A DNA stretch of 64,000 nt from the NCBI GenBank assembly GCA_946406115.1, contig OX291551.1, positions 9,424,001-9,488,000 of the forward strand, given 5' to 3'. The notes below the pieces were generated by a model, which saw only the letters and a program-made list of their open reading frames with translations, ran no database searches and was not told the origin of the DNA. Positions within the stretch are counted from its first letter, which is position 1; the number at the start of each line of letters is the position of its first letter. Both the position numbers and the translations under genes were made by a program. This stretch comes from Apoda limacodes (Eukaryota; Arthropoda; Insecta; Lepidoptera; Limacodidae). This document shows positions 34,090 through 45,570 of this stretch, piece by piece.

Positions 34090-34985
34090 CGAGTTTCATA
34101 TATAACGGGTGCCAACGGAGCTTTATTACTAAGTCGACGCTGTCTGTCTGTCAAAGTGAAGTCAATTTTTTTTAATCAAATTAGGTTTTTATAAAGACTT
34201 TTCAATCGTCAAAGTTATAAAATACTGTGTGTCCGTGCGACTCTAATAATAGGCTTAAAGTTTTGGAAAAAAGCAGGCAGAAGTCTGAGAATTAACAGAA
34301 TAATATATAATAAATAAATAAAAAATATGTTATATTGAAATGCTAAGTAATTAGGCGACCTCACTGTCGCCAAAAGTCAGACTTATGGATCCCTTTTTTT
34401 TAGTCAGTTAATACGAGTAAGTCCTGTACTTCTACTTTTGATACAGAAAGCTTTCGAAACTTGAGTTAATGAAACATGACTAAGTGGTCTGTGATTTTAA
34501 CTTATGTTAATTTCATAATCAAATTGAAACATTACGACACTGGATTAAATTAATGTATTTTACTTCACCTTACCTTTCATTACCAACACAGAGACTCTTG
34601 TATTTCAACCTAAATTTGGTATAAACTATCACTAGATAAGTCAAACCTAAAGCTGAAATCGAAATAAATTAAAATATTTGATGGTTTTGACTAAAATTAT
34701 CAATTTAACAGAAAAAAAATCATAAAATCAATATGGTTTCATAACTTCATGGTAAAGACCTATAGAAACTGAAAATCCAATTACATTGGGTTAGATTCAG
34801 TTAGGGGATCTGAGTACGAACCTGTCGTTGCTAGGTTACCAGGGACCGCCCCCAAGGTCAAGTATTTTATAACTGTATGTATATATATGCCTATAGGAGA
34901 ATTAAATGTATGTTGAAAGATTAGTATGCAGTAGTTTATTTAGATATATATGTTTATACATATACGTATACATGCTGAGAGTATC
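34090..34985. other. No recognised gene
   Basis: AT-rich to 34790. A GC-richer block at 34805-34860 ('AGGTTACCAGGGACCGCCCC') then leads into an unidentified element. Confidence 0.35.
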
Positions 34986-35290
34986 GTCCTAAGTGTGACT
35001 CAGCCGTTATACGTCTGCACTGCAAGGATACAAGCCTATCCCTGGAGAAGGGCCGAGCAATGACAGCAACAAGCACCGCCGGTCCTCCGCTATCCGCGCA
35101 GCGAGTCCTCAAAGAGCTCTGGCAACCTTACTCACCGCCAGGAACACAACACTACTCAATGTTAGTGTTATTATGGCCGCGGTTTTCTGTAAGGTGCAGG
35201 TACTTCCCCAGATTGGGCCGCTCATTTGAGCAAGTACTCGCTATGCTCCGCTTTTTTTTGTTCGGGTGAATTATTCGAGCGAGTACTTGC
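34986..35290 (+). repeat. Interspersed repeat, partly LINE-related, GC-rich
   Basis: 'CGCCAGGAACACAACACTAC' followed by 'TCAATGTTAGTGTTATTATG' and 'CAGGTACTTCCCCAGATTGG' match a common lepidopteran repeat (...GGAACACAACAATACT..GTGTTGCTGTTTGGCGG...TACCTACCCAGACGGGC). The 69-codon frame at 35060-35269 reads through it without known motifs. Confidence 0.4.
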
Positions 35291-35584
35291 AGTGCCCTAC
35301 CTCCCTTAGATATGTACCTATATGTGTGTGTTTATTTACATACATAAACTATAATTATGTGTATGCCTATGTATACGAATAAGGACACGTCAGTTTATCA
35401 TTTAGTAACGTTCGAACTTATTCAAGTCATCAGCTGTTGAAAACAAAAAGTGTTAATTTTAATTGAAGCTCTAAGAGACCTTATTTATATGTTTTCATTG
35501 GTAAGAGCAGTTTTAGTAGTCTACAGGACAAACATTTCTACAATGGGATTAAATGAGTTGATCATTCAAAGGTTCTGTGTATGT

Positions 35585-36558
35585 GTTATCATTATCATAA
35601 ACACACACACACACACACATCATGCATAAATACAGAATACTTTTCATTGCGATTAAAAGTTTCCACAATACGTGAAGCAGGAAGAATTTCGTTCAATAGC
35701 CGGTCACTATTTGCCTGTGTTGCACGCGCATAATTATTTTCCGTCGCGCTCGCACAGATGCGATGACCGACCGGTGTCATCAGAAATTACTACTATTTGA
35801 CCACTGAACACAGGCTAAAAAGTAAAAGGTCAATATACGAAATTCTTTTTGCTTTGCGTCCGTCCTATATAAATAAATATCTACCAACATATAAACATAT
35901 AACAAGCACAATGTTCACAATTAAGTAGGTATGCTCAAACATAATTTCGTCAGAGTATCTAAGTTTTATATTTAATCTTCGGCAAAACATAAAAGAAAAA
36001 GTTTTAAAAGCAACCATTTATTTCAGTTCAATGACTGTGCCACATAAATTAGTTTTATTTTACAGTACCTGAGCAAACACGTAAAATTTAATTTAAAACA
36101 ACGTTTTTTTAAAAAAGAAATGTAAATTATATTTGTTTTAAACCTACTTTCTATCACTTTTCAAAATTTAATCCGTACTTATATTATAAATGCGAAAGTA
36201 ACTATATAATTATATATAGCGGTTATTTATTATATAAAACTATATAATATATAATCGCTTTCAACAAACAGCAATCTGCTTTGTGCAAAAAACAAAATGT
36301 AGGAGGGACTTCAGTCAATATTGAAGTTACTGACGATAAAACAGTTGTTATTTGTGTCAAATATTATCTCAATATTATGTTCTACACTATATTTAAAAAT
36401 AAACCTTTATTTTACTAAACCATTACTATGTTGTGTATTTAAGTGTAATATTTCACACTGAAACAAAAAAGTAGATTGTATTACAAGGGAAAAAAATAGT
36501 TTTTTATGACGAGGGCGCAATTTTGAATCTAGAATGTTAAGACGGGTTCTAGAATCCC
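35585..36558 (-). repeat. Right arm of the large inverted duplication
   Basis: Reverse-complement partner of 30240-31618, about 974 bp. The arms differ by scattered substitutions and several indels. A 27-bp remnant of the Helitron-like insert ('CTTATATTATAAATGCGAAA', 36178-36197) sits at the homologous position, so the insert predates the duplication and was deleted here afterwards. Confidence 0.92.
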
Positions 36559-36559
36559 G

Positions 36560-37445
36560 AGTGTAGGGAGGCAGCGACACTTTTTCCATCCCCCCTCTAT
36601 GACAAAGAAATAAAAGGCGATTTTAGACACAACGCAAAAAAACATATTAATAAAAATGTATAATTAATGTTTAAAGTTAGTAAATTTATTAAAAAAAATA
36701 TATTTACATTCAAACATTTTGACAGTTTTTAAATGTTATATTTAATGAACTATTGTTAAAAAGAAGAGAGAAAAATTAATGCAAAAAATTGTTAAAATTC
36801 ATAACTATCCGCCTAAAGGCGAACTAATCATCGTATTTCGAATAGATGGAATGAAAACGTAATTTCAATCAAAACCTCACATTACTAAATTGTAAATTAA
36901 AAAAAATGCATCCAGTCGTATCTCGATTTCAGCCAGAGTTCAAGAAGGTCTGGATCTGTTTACATTTAGTATCCTTGTATTTTTTAACGATATCTTAGAC
37001 TAGACAACGCATAAAAAAGTACCAAAATGAAAATTGACTTAACCACTCCTTAAGTCAAGTAGAAGCAAAATGCTTCATTGGTTTCTTAAGTACCGATGAA
37101 TCTTTGGTTGACTTTCCTTTAACAATGTAAGTACTTATTTTATTCGAATAAGATAAGAAGTCTGATAGCTTGCAATGGAAACTCTATCTTTGAGTTAAAA
37201 AAATAAGTTTTAAGTTTGCCTAACATCTTGTTTCTTTGGATTTTACTCTTCATTGATTGGCATTGTTACGTCGAGATACAAAGCAGAAACGAACGTAATC
37301 CGTTTCAAGTTATATTCTGTTTGAAATGAAATAGTAGTATAACTATAATAAAAATATTATTTGACGATTTAAAAGCGTTCTCAAAAAATATATATTTTTA
37401 ATTATTTTTTTTCTTTCAATTTTCATTGTGGTAAGAAAAATATAA
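36560..37445. other. AT-rich DNA, nothing recognised
   Basis: No gene or known repeat. Confidence 0.45.
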
Positions 37446-37447
37446 TC

Positions 37448-37729
37448 CGTATTTAATAATATACATGCGAAAGTGAGTTTTTTGTTTGTTGTTTCATAAC
37501 GCCGGCGCAACGTGGTATCCAATTGAGCTAAAATTTGGCACAAATGGAGAAAGACAAAGGCTACTTTTTATCCCGGTAAATTCAAATGTTTTTTCAGAAA
37601 TAACTTTAAATGCATTTTACATGAACTTGCTTTTGCCAAACTTCCTTACTATATGTGCTTGGAGTTGCCACAGGAATCCCACGCCGATAACTGAATTTAG
37701 TGCGGGCGGGTCCGGAGGCAAAAGCTAGT
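37448..37729 (+). mobile_element. Helitron-like element, near full length
   Basis: 'CATGCGAAAGTGAGTTTTTT', 'CCAATTGAGCTAAAATTTGG', 'GGCTACTTTTTATCCCGGTA', 'CAGGAATCCCACGCCGATAA' and 'GGGCGGGTCCGGAGGCAAAA' plus GCTAGT. The 80-codon frame at 37486-37728 is this repeat read through. Confidence 0.7.
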
Positions 37730-39243
37730 ATGTAAATAAATATTACTTTTGTATATATATTTTTTTTATTTAAGTTAGAGAATCATCAACGGAATATATT
37801 TTTCATACTCCTGTACTTTAATTTCAATTATAAATAGTAGTTTAGTAGTCTTTTTGACAACTCATTGCAAAAAGTATGTATTTGCAACTTTAAAGCACGA
37901 ACAACAACTACTGAATAGAGGTGTGATCTGCTTCGGCCTGATGGTGGTGAATAAAAAAATAGATCGTGCTTCATGCTTACCGCGTAATTTGCTTGAAATG
38001 AGATTCAAAGACACATTTGCTATCATACCTATATACCCATATAAATTACCATAGAAATACAAAAATCTATTAAAAAGCGTTACCAATAATTTAAGTTAAT
38101 TTTCAATGGACCGGACCACCCCTGTCTGCATTCTCCTTAAAATCATTGGCAGGACGTGATGCCCTAAAGGCCTTCTTCATCTCAAGAATACTGAACGGAT
38201 TTTTATTTGACCTTAGTGGTTTTGTTGATTATACAGTAGTTATTCGATTACAGTAAGTTACTATTATATTTATTATTAACGTTAGAAAAACTACAGGAAA
38301 GATTTTAAAAAATAAAAAAAAACTTTGTAAAATTTTTATATTCTAATTCTACACTGTTGCTAAATAAAGAACTAAGTCTGTACGTAATTTTTTTTACACT
38401 AATCCAATTAAGTTTATATATAATATCGTCTTACCCCTATTTGATTTTTGTCTTTTTGCCACCGGTAAGTACACCGTATATGTAAATAGTATGTATACGT
38501 AAATTAAAATTTGTTTTTAATAACGAACTCTCAGAAATTTTTGATGTGAAATTTTCTTTTTTTAACTTCCAGATGAACGTTTATTAATAAAATTCATTAA
38601 TAGAGTGTTCGAGAACTTCATTTTAAAGGAATGTTTATTTTTCAAATTTAAATGCATTTGAAATGAAAAAGTTTAGTAATTTAGAAATTTTAATAAACTT
38701 TTTTAGACTAGGTAAAACAACCTCGTTCATTAAGACTACAATAACATGTTTTTTTTTAAAAAAAAAGCAATTAATATTCCTAGGATCTTTTTTATTTAGT
38801 TTGGAGTATTCGTATTTTTTGCATTGCAATAAATTTATCATTGTCACATTACATTTTTTTGTTTCATGATTACTAGATAATTAAGACAAAAATTAAATAA
38901 ATAAAGAAACCCGACTGAAAAAACATTAAGAACTTAATATTTATTTTTTCGCTTTCTGATTTGTTCCTTCTTGATAATTTATTTTTATTCACTTGTTTTA
39001 AGTGCAAAATTTTTTTTAACTTACGCTTGACTATTTTACTAAACGTGTTATATTTTTTCGTACTCGCTATTTGAAGCCCTTTATTTCGATACACGACTCG
39101 AGAGACTTAAAAAATGCACAAAATCCGCTATTAAATAAATGTCTTAAACTTAAACTTAATTTTTAAGAATTTTATATACCTAGTGTCTTTTTCACACCTG
39201 AGACGAATCTAACGATACCTCTCAAATCATATATATCAATATA

Positions 39244-39280
<37 letters not shown>

Positions 39281-40035
39281 ATAATACATTCTCACCGACA
39301 CATACACCCATAAACATATGATTGTCACTAGAAATCTATTTTATTTAACGCGTAGAAGTATTTTTACAATTGTAATTATATAAATAAACGCGGCTTACAT
39401 TATATCACAATTTAAAAGGTTTAATGCTTTTGTTATCTGTATTTGATAATAAAATAACCGTTTATAAAACTGATTCCCATTTTGAGTCTAAATTTTTTTT
39501 TTCAATCGTTACCTACGACCGAATGCAAGTGTTATTTACGACATCAATAAACTCGACCTTAAAATTGTTAATGAAAAGTGATCAAGCCCAATGCGGGGCG
39601 TCCCCTCGTAAATAACACGGTGACAGCGCAGAGAAAAATGTCGCTTCCAGATTTAACAAATTACTTCAGCAATGCAAATTAACTTTTTAAAAGTTTTGTT
39701 TCGATACACTCAGCGCGATTGATTGGCGTTAACTTTTTCATAAATATTTCAAAAGCTTTAAAGCTTAAGTAGCTTCATTCGGCCATTTTGACCAGAAATG
39801 TATGGATCGGCTATTTCATAGATTTGAAGTTTGTTGCTGGGTTTGTCGTTTATCGTTTTTTATGATCCGAGTAATAATAATTTAATTATATATCACAGCG
39901 ATAAGTTAAGTATTATTTCATTACATTACTTGTTAAATTCGCCAAAGAAACTGATGGATTCATTTTTACGGCACTAGTCCTGCCCACTCCTTTTGTCTTA
40001 TAAGGCATATATAAAGCGACCTAAGTACTAACTTA
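37730..40035. other. AT-rich DNA without recognised genes
   Basis: 2.3 kb of unassigned sequence. A (TA)n run lies at 39239-39282. Overlapping short frames on both strands at 37854-38086 and 38635-39094 show no motif and look like chance frames. Confidence 0.45.
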
Positions 40036-40039
40036 CTAC

Positions 40040-40110
40040 ACTGCATCACAATTAGTGTTGCGGCAATAGGCTTACCCCCTATCACGCAAGGCTAAAGTGG
40101 TTTGTGAAAC
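40040..40110 (-). repeat. Repeat fragment related to 42745-42880
   Basis: 'TGCGGCAATAGGCTTACCCC' is the reverse of the 'GATGAGCCTATTGCCGCAAA' block at 42848-42867. Confidence 0.5.
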
Positions 40111-40269
40111 GAGAATGTCATCCACACTATGATATGGTTCTGTATTCCACCAATAGTTACCCCATTTTAGGTATAAAAACCGTAAAATATAGGTAAATAC
40201 ATACAAAATTCAAGTTACAAGAAAAGGGAGAAATTATTTTCATCACGACTAAGAATTGTAAATCACAAT

Positions 40270-40725
40270 AGGTAAATGCAATCTCTGGACACTTTGATAT
40301 CAGCTTGGCCCTTTTGACTCGGTTCAACGACGGGCTGTGAGAATGGGCGACGATCCCATACTTACTAGCCGTAAGTTTGAGGAAAGACTTTGCCTCTCTG
40401 CGTGCGTACTGCCGCTTGTTCAATGGGATGTGTTCTATGGAAATTTTTCGAAATGATGCCCACGGCTACTCACTACCATCGCACCGCTCGCCATTGGCAG
40501 GGAATTCATTGCACACTTTAGAACTGAAATGGTCGCGTACTGCACAGTTTTCTCTAAGGATTTACAGATTGGGGTTCTTAAAGGAAGAAATTATTACATT
40601 TTAAAATTGTCGGCAACGTGCAAGTGATACCCCTGGTGCTGCAAGCGTCCATAGGCTACGGTGACCGCTTACCATCAGGCGGATCGAAGCTTGTTTGCAA
40701 GTTGTTAGTGGTACAAAAAAATATT
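40270..40725 (+). mobile_element. Jockey-like LINE 3' end, frameshifted
   Basis: Nucleotides follow 20245-20745 (CAGCTTGGCCCTTTTGACTC, GAAATGATGCCCACGGCTAC, GTCCATAGGCTACGGTGACC) but with several small deletions. The protein is therefore split over frames: 40377-40604 reads RKDFASLRAYCRLFNGMCS in one frame, and the LWNELP block is lost. Confidence 0.8.
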
Positions 40726-40729
40726 CAGT

Positions 40730-42150
40730 GTTCCTTGAATTGACTGACAAGCCAGTTTTAACTAACATTCAAAATACTTCATTTCTTTTACAATATTATC
40801 AGTCTCTAATTTGTTTTCAAACAAAAGGGAATCCACAAAAAAAGCTAAGATAATAAAACCATAAAATTAAGTACATGTTCAAAAATTAAATTATCAAACA
40901 ACAACATTTTAAAAATAAAAGCAATCACAAGAACACCGCATAAATAAAAATGTAATTTTCTTGTCGAAATTTTAGTATTGGTGCGTATAGATTTGATTTC
41001 TCCAACCCTCATACTCATTTTATTAATGCTAAGCGATCAAAAGAAAAAAATTGAAAGAATTGCTATATTTTCCCCTTTTATACTGTCATTTAATCTATTT
41101 AACGTCACCGGATGCGTAATGAATGACATTTTGCATGGTTTGTGACATGAGTGTGCTTGCTTGTTCAAGTCAGTACCGGAAATGAAATCAGGAAAATAAG
41201 AAACATGTCAATTTTTGCTTCGACGGTGCACTTAATTTTTTTTTGTGTCTGTCTTAGTCAGCTTTTACTCTACTCAAAGTAAACGTTTTTGAACTGCGTA
41301 TTCAAAGTTATTGCTAAGTTGTCCACGACTATCTGTAATAAGAACTTATATAAGAGCATCAAATTTCATAAGCATAGTATGTGAGCACTTATTTGACTTT
41401 ACGAATAACACTTAGCTCAAGTTAGTTTTTTTTGTTTGGGATCTCTTTATGCTTGTTTAAGGAAAGGATTAGAAGTAGGTAAGTTTTCATCAAACTTATT
41501 TTATTTTTGATTTGTTTATCTTTGGGTGTAATCAATGAAAAATTTAAAAAATCCGAGGATGGTTTCTAAGCAACGTTTTCATGAAACGAATTTGATGGGA
41601 ATAAATACAAAACAGTCGTACTTGGTGGCAGAAAATCGGCCGAGGCCTTGTTGCAGGGTTCCGGAGGATATTTTTTGCAGATATTTGAAAAGGCTTTTAT
41701 AAATATTTATATAGTACATTTTTTAGGAGCTATATAATGATGCAATGAGCCCGCAAATATCTTCCTCTTAGGAGTTTAGTGTATGGAGAGCTACTTATAT
41801 ATTTAAAAACATATTTTACCATAAAAAAATGTTTGGTAGCCTTCATAAAACAATTTACGGCGCTCAACAAACGAATTTTCCTCTTATTTTTGACATTTAC
41901 TGATCAATCGAAGAGAAATTTTATAAACATGATCTCAAGCCGAATATCTAAATCTGTGATTTTCCAAAATCATAAGAAAAGAAATATATTCTTTTAATCT
42001 TATTTAAACTACTTTTAAACTATACAATTTAATATAAAACTTCCACACTGTAAACATAGATATATATTCTTCAAACACGTGTTTAAAATTTTACAGTGTT
42101 TGATTAGTAAATGACAAAAATAAGCTGAAAATAAGTTTTTTATTAAAAAA
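40730..42150. other. AT-rich DNA without recognised genes
   Basis: No known motif in the 72-codon frame at 41779-41997; no repeat family recognised. Confidence 0.45.
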
Positions 42151-42154
42151 AATG

Positions 42155-42215
42155 TATACCACTAAGGTGGCAAACAAGCACACGGTCCGCCTGATGGTAA
42201 GCAAAGTTTGTATGA
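42155..42215 (-). repeat. Jockey-like LINE 3' UTR scrap, antisense
   Basis: 'TACCACTAAGGTGGCAAACA' followed by GGTCCGCCTGATGGTAAGC is the reversed terminal 55 bp of the family at 20226-20766. Confidence 0.7.
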
Positions 42216-42310
42216 CACACAAAAAAATAGAGTCAACAATTAAAAATCATTTCCTTTTCGAAAAAAAATTAGTTCAAATGACACGTAATGTTATATAGTA
42301 TAAAGGAACA

Positions 42311-42536
42311 TCTATGCTAATATTATAAATGTTAAAGTAACTCTGTTTGTTTGTCTGTTACCTCTTCACGCTGAAATTACTGTACCGATTGAGATGAAAT
42401 TTGAGTCCCGAGAAAGGACATAACCTTGAAAACGTCAAGTGTGAGTTTGTTTTTTTTCTAAAGTTGAGGAGTTACCCTTGAAATCCTACTCCGATTACCA
42501 AATTAAGGGCGGGTGAAACCGCGGGCAAAAGTTAGT
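42311..42536 (+). mobile_element. Helitron-like element with clear ends
   Basis: Left end 'TCTATGCTAATATTATAAAT', then 'GTTACCTCTTCACGCTGAAA', 'GAGTCCCGAGAAAGGACATA' and 'AAAACGTCAAGTGTGAGTTT'. At the right end GCGGGTGAAACCGC (4-bp stem, 6-nt loop) is followed by GGGCAAAAGTTAGT. TC at the 5' end and a hairpin followed by CTAG/TTAG at the 3' end, with no TIR, is why I call this family Helitron-like. Confidence 0.7.
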
Positions 42537-42744
42537 TTGCAATGAAACGGCAACACTGGGTAGAATACGTTGACAAATGTTGCAATTTTATGTGGAGCAG
42601 CTGTTTAAAAATAATACAGTACGTGCTCGAGTTGCAGCACCAAGTATTAAAACTTAATGAAAAGTCTCGACTTGCCTTGTAAGGAATAAAGTCACGACTG
42701 TGTTATTGGTAGTAAGTTGTATGTATGGCCAAATATCTTAAAGG

Positions 42745-42880
42745 TTTTTGGTCCCAGAAAGGGGTAACCAGCAGATGTATATACACCCACATCATAATGT
42801 GGTGGACAGCATTTTTCCACCAACCACTTCAGACCTGCGTGACAGGGGATGAGCCTATTGCCGCAAAACTGCTTTTAAAG
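42745..42880 (+). repeat. Interspersed repeat 'AGCCTATTGCC'
   Basis: 'TCCCAGAAAGGGGTAACCAG' and 'GCGTGACAGGGGATGAGCCT' plus ATTGCCG. A known lepidopteran repeat wording; related to 12330-12440 and 40040-40110. Confidence 0.5.
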
Positions 42881-43019
42881 TAATGTTTCTGTATCTGGTC
42901 TAAGGTGGCTTTGTTATGGAGTTTCAATCATTGCGTTGTAAATGGAATTGGTCGTATTAAAATAAAACTCATATTATAATTAGTATGAGTTTTACTTTTA
43001 CAACAGAGTTGCCATTTGT

Positions 43020-43258
43020 ACTAAACGTCAGTAGATGTTATAAAAAAACCTTGTAACAAAGGATAATACAACATTTTAGAGTGCCTATATAAATGATAAA
43101 CATCAATGGAACTAAAGATGCTCAATTACGTGCCATATGATATTTAAACTAAAACAAAATGAAAAGGTCATAATATTGTTTGGCCTAAAATCACAAAATG
43201 ATATGTTTAAAAGTGTTGGTGAAAATGTGTGATTTTTTTTTAATTTGAAACATTGATA
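43020..43258 (+). mobile_element. CR1/Jockey-type LINE 3' end, left part (interrupted)
   Basis: 'CATCAATGGAACTAAAGATG' plus CTCAATTAC and 'CCTAAAATCACAAAATGATA' align with 13210-13350 and 49105-49240. This is the C-terminal codons and start of the 3' UTR of the same family, more diverged. The rest continues at 43480 after an insertion. Confidence 0.7.
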
Positions 43259-43440
43259 TTTTTTTTATACCACTAAGGTGGCAAAAAAGTTTACGGTCCG
43301 CCTAATGGTAAGTGGTCACCGTAGCCTATGGACGCTTGTAACACCAGGGGTGTCACTCACGCGTTGATGACCCTTCAAATCCGATAATTTCTGTCTTGAA
43401 GAACCTCATACTGTAGTCCTTAGAGAAAACTTTGAATACA
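43259..43440 (-). mobile_element. Jockey-like LINE 3' end inserted in another LINE
   Basis: Antisense: 'TTATACCACTAAGGTGGCAA', 'GGTCCGCCTAATGGTAAGTG', 'GTCACCGTAGCCTATGGACG', ending inside the block for KDYSM(R/E)FFK. Left flank TTTGAAACATT and right flank TTTGAATACATT may be the target duplication. Confidence 0.75.
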
Positions 43441-43479
43441 TTTTTGTAATATATAATAGTCAGGTATATTTTCAACAAA

Positions 43480-43640
43480 ATGAATTTTTTAGAAGAGTAA
43501 CTACAGAGTTTCTTGTCGGATTCTTCTCGGTAGAAATCTACACTGTGAACCGAAATTAAAATAATGGCCATAAATAATTTTGACGATTCAAAAGTGTCTG
43601 TAACAACCTTATTTGACTTAAAAAAAAAATGAATTTCAAT
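43480..43640 (+). mobile_element. CR1/Jockey-type LINE 3' end, right part
   Basis: 'GAGTTTCTTGTCGGATTCTT' plus CTCGGTAGAAATC, then 'TTTGACGATTCAAAAGTGTC' and an A-rich / ATTTCAATTTCAATT tail. This is the 3' UTR that belongs to 43020-43258. Confidence 0.75.
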
Positions 43641-44960
43641 TTCAATTACTTCTTTATTTAAAAATTGTCCGTTGCTAAACGGTCATGAGCCGCTTGCGTA
43701 AGCGTTTATGTCAACCGACTTTTTATCCTGAGATATTCCTGTTTTACATTGTGAATCTATATACTTCCTATGGCTTCCATTGTCCCTATGAGAACTCTCA
43801 ATTGGGATAGTATAAAGTGTCCTTTATCCTTTTTTGTCTCTTAACCTATCTCTATACTAAATATCAGATCAATTGGATGCTTCATGAAACACAAGTAAAT
43901 AGGCGTTTGAATTTACTTATCTCTCCATTTCGCTTAGTAATAATTGATCGGTGCTTAAGCAAATATTATTTTGAAATATTCATTTACTTCGAAATAATTT
44001 CACGTCAATAAACTGTCTACTGCATACATGTCTTACCTGTCATTTTATTAAATTAGCGCCTAGTGGCTTACGAGCGAAGATTTAAACGTAAATCAACGCC
44101 ATTCCCCTGTTATTCATTAAATATTAATAAACTTTCTGAAACACATGTTACTGATTAATCTTAAATGATTTTCGAAGACTGTGTGTCTAAGTTAAATTAA
44201 TTTGTTTCGTGAATTAGTTATTGCCTCAAATAAGCTGTGCTTGGGCGTGTCAAATCGCATGCTTATTTTTTGCGGTTCGAAAATCTTAAAAACTAGTTTA
44301 ATCTACTTTAAACTAATCAGTTAAGTAATTTTTTTAATTATTTTGGATTAACTTATTAAGTGCTTGTAAGTTTTACTTTGCAATCATGTTTGCAATTTGA
44401 AAAACAGTCCTATAATAAGAACAAAAAAACTTGCGTCGCCTAGAGGCGCTTATTTCTACAATATAATATACTTTTTATCACACATACTCGTAAACAGTGC
44501 CATTACGTGCAGGTAAAGCGGGTGCTGATTTTTTTCTCAAAACTACGCACGTTCATATAACCCTCAGACGGTAATGACGCGTTTATTCTATTAAATATGT
44601 ATAAGAGATGTATCGTTGTTCATAACACGAATAACGCACACACTACAAACTAAAAGTTGTTTTTTACTTCTATTCCCGCCATTTCAATTGTGTTTTGGTG
44701 GGTTTATTTATTTATTCACCTTAAATTTTTGTTTTTTTGCTCGCAAATGTATTAAAGAACATTCTTATCCTTGCCACCCTTAATACACAATGTAGGTACT
44801 ATTACCTCTACATATTGCGAATTCATGACAAAGATATGTTTTGGTAAAAATCTGTTAGTTTGTTATTGCTTAACTTCACTATGTAGAAACCAATTAAGCT
44901 GAAAGTTGGCACATAGATCGTTAAAGAGACAGACATAGCCATAGGCCGAACAATAAAAAT
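43641..44960. other. AT-rich DNA without recognised genes
   Basis: A fragment at 44875-44940 ('CCAATTAAGCTGAAAGTTGG') recalls the Helitron-like core. Nothing else recognised. Confidence 0.4.
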
Positions 44961-44964
44961 TAAA

Positions 44965-45335
44965 AAAAAAAAAACGGGTTGCACTCTGGGAGTGCCGGCA
45001 GAAGTGAAAACATACTCGCTATTTACTTCCCATCACTTCTTATCCATATTTATTTATTAAACATAATAACTTTTGTTTATTTACTTTTTTGACGTTGTAT
45101 ATTTGACAGCTCAATCTGTCATAGAATTAAAATCCCATATCCAACCTCCCTGTACTACTCATAATCGCCATATACAAAAAATAAAAACTAACCTAATGTA
45201 AATAAAGGTCACGTGTCCTAACGCGAGTGACATCTTACGAATTTTCGAACAGGACACGTGACCTGACGCGAGTTAAACAGTTTTTACCCATCACAAAAAA
45301 AGTGCACAGCGCCGCTAAAGAAGTTTTCACTTCAA
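44965..45335 (+). repeat. Interspersed repeat with partly inverted ends
   Basis: Starts 'CGGGTTGCACTCTGGGAGTG' plus CCGGCAGAAGTGAAAAC and ends 'AGTGCACAGCGCCGCTAAAG' plus AAGTTTTCACTT. The GAAGTGAAAAC / GTTTTCACTT ends are inverted, so it may be a MITE. It encloses twin CACGTG boxes (45208-45275). Confidence 0.5.
45208..45275. repeat. Paired CACGTG palindromes in a 22-bp direct repeat
   Basis: AGGTCACGTGTCCTAACGCG and AGGACACGTGACCTGACGCG, about 44 bp apart, are direct repeats. Their first 14 bp are also exact reverse complements of each other. Each is centred on an E-box core (CACGTG). Confidence 0.8.
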
Positions 45336-45339
45336 AAAC

Positions 45340-45570
45340 TTTTTATCCCCGAAAGATTCCGCAGGTATAACTTAAACCGAATTCCACACTGACAAACTAA
45401 TATCCTTCTTCTTCCTCTTGTAGTGCCTCTTTATTCCTGAGAACGGGTGGTCAGCACTGCAAATCTACCTCTGTCTTTATAACAATCTAAAGCTTGCCAT
45501 AGCCAATTTACTACAATCAAGAAGTTGTCGTAGGAATTCCAGTGGAGCAGCAGGTAAAAGCTAGTGTTTG
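45340..45570 (+). mobile_element. Helitron-like element, rearranged
   Basis: 'CTTTTTATCCCCGAAAGATT' and 'CGTAGGAATTCCAGTGGAGC' plus AGCAGGTAAAAGCTAGTG are parts of the family. Between them is an unrelated repeat phrase ('CCTGAGAACGGGTGGTCAGC', 'GCAAATCTACCTCTGTC'), so another fragment was inserted or joined. Confidence 0.5.

Noticed and set aside
35060..35269. 69-codon frame as a coding exon
   Set aside because: It overlaps wording of a dispersed lepidopteran repeat and shows no protein motif.
38635..39094. Overlapping Lys/Phe/Asn-rich frames on both strands
   Set aside because: Typical of AT-rich non-coding DNA; frames occur on opposite strands over the same bases, with no motif.
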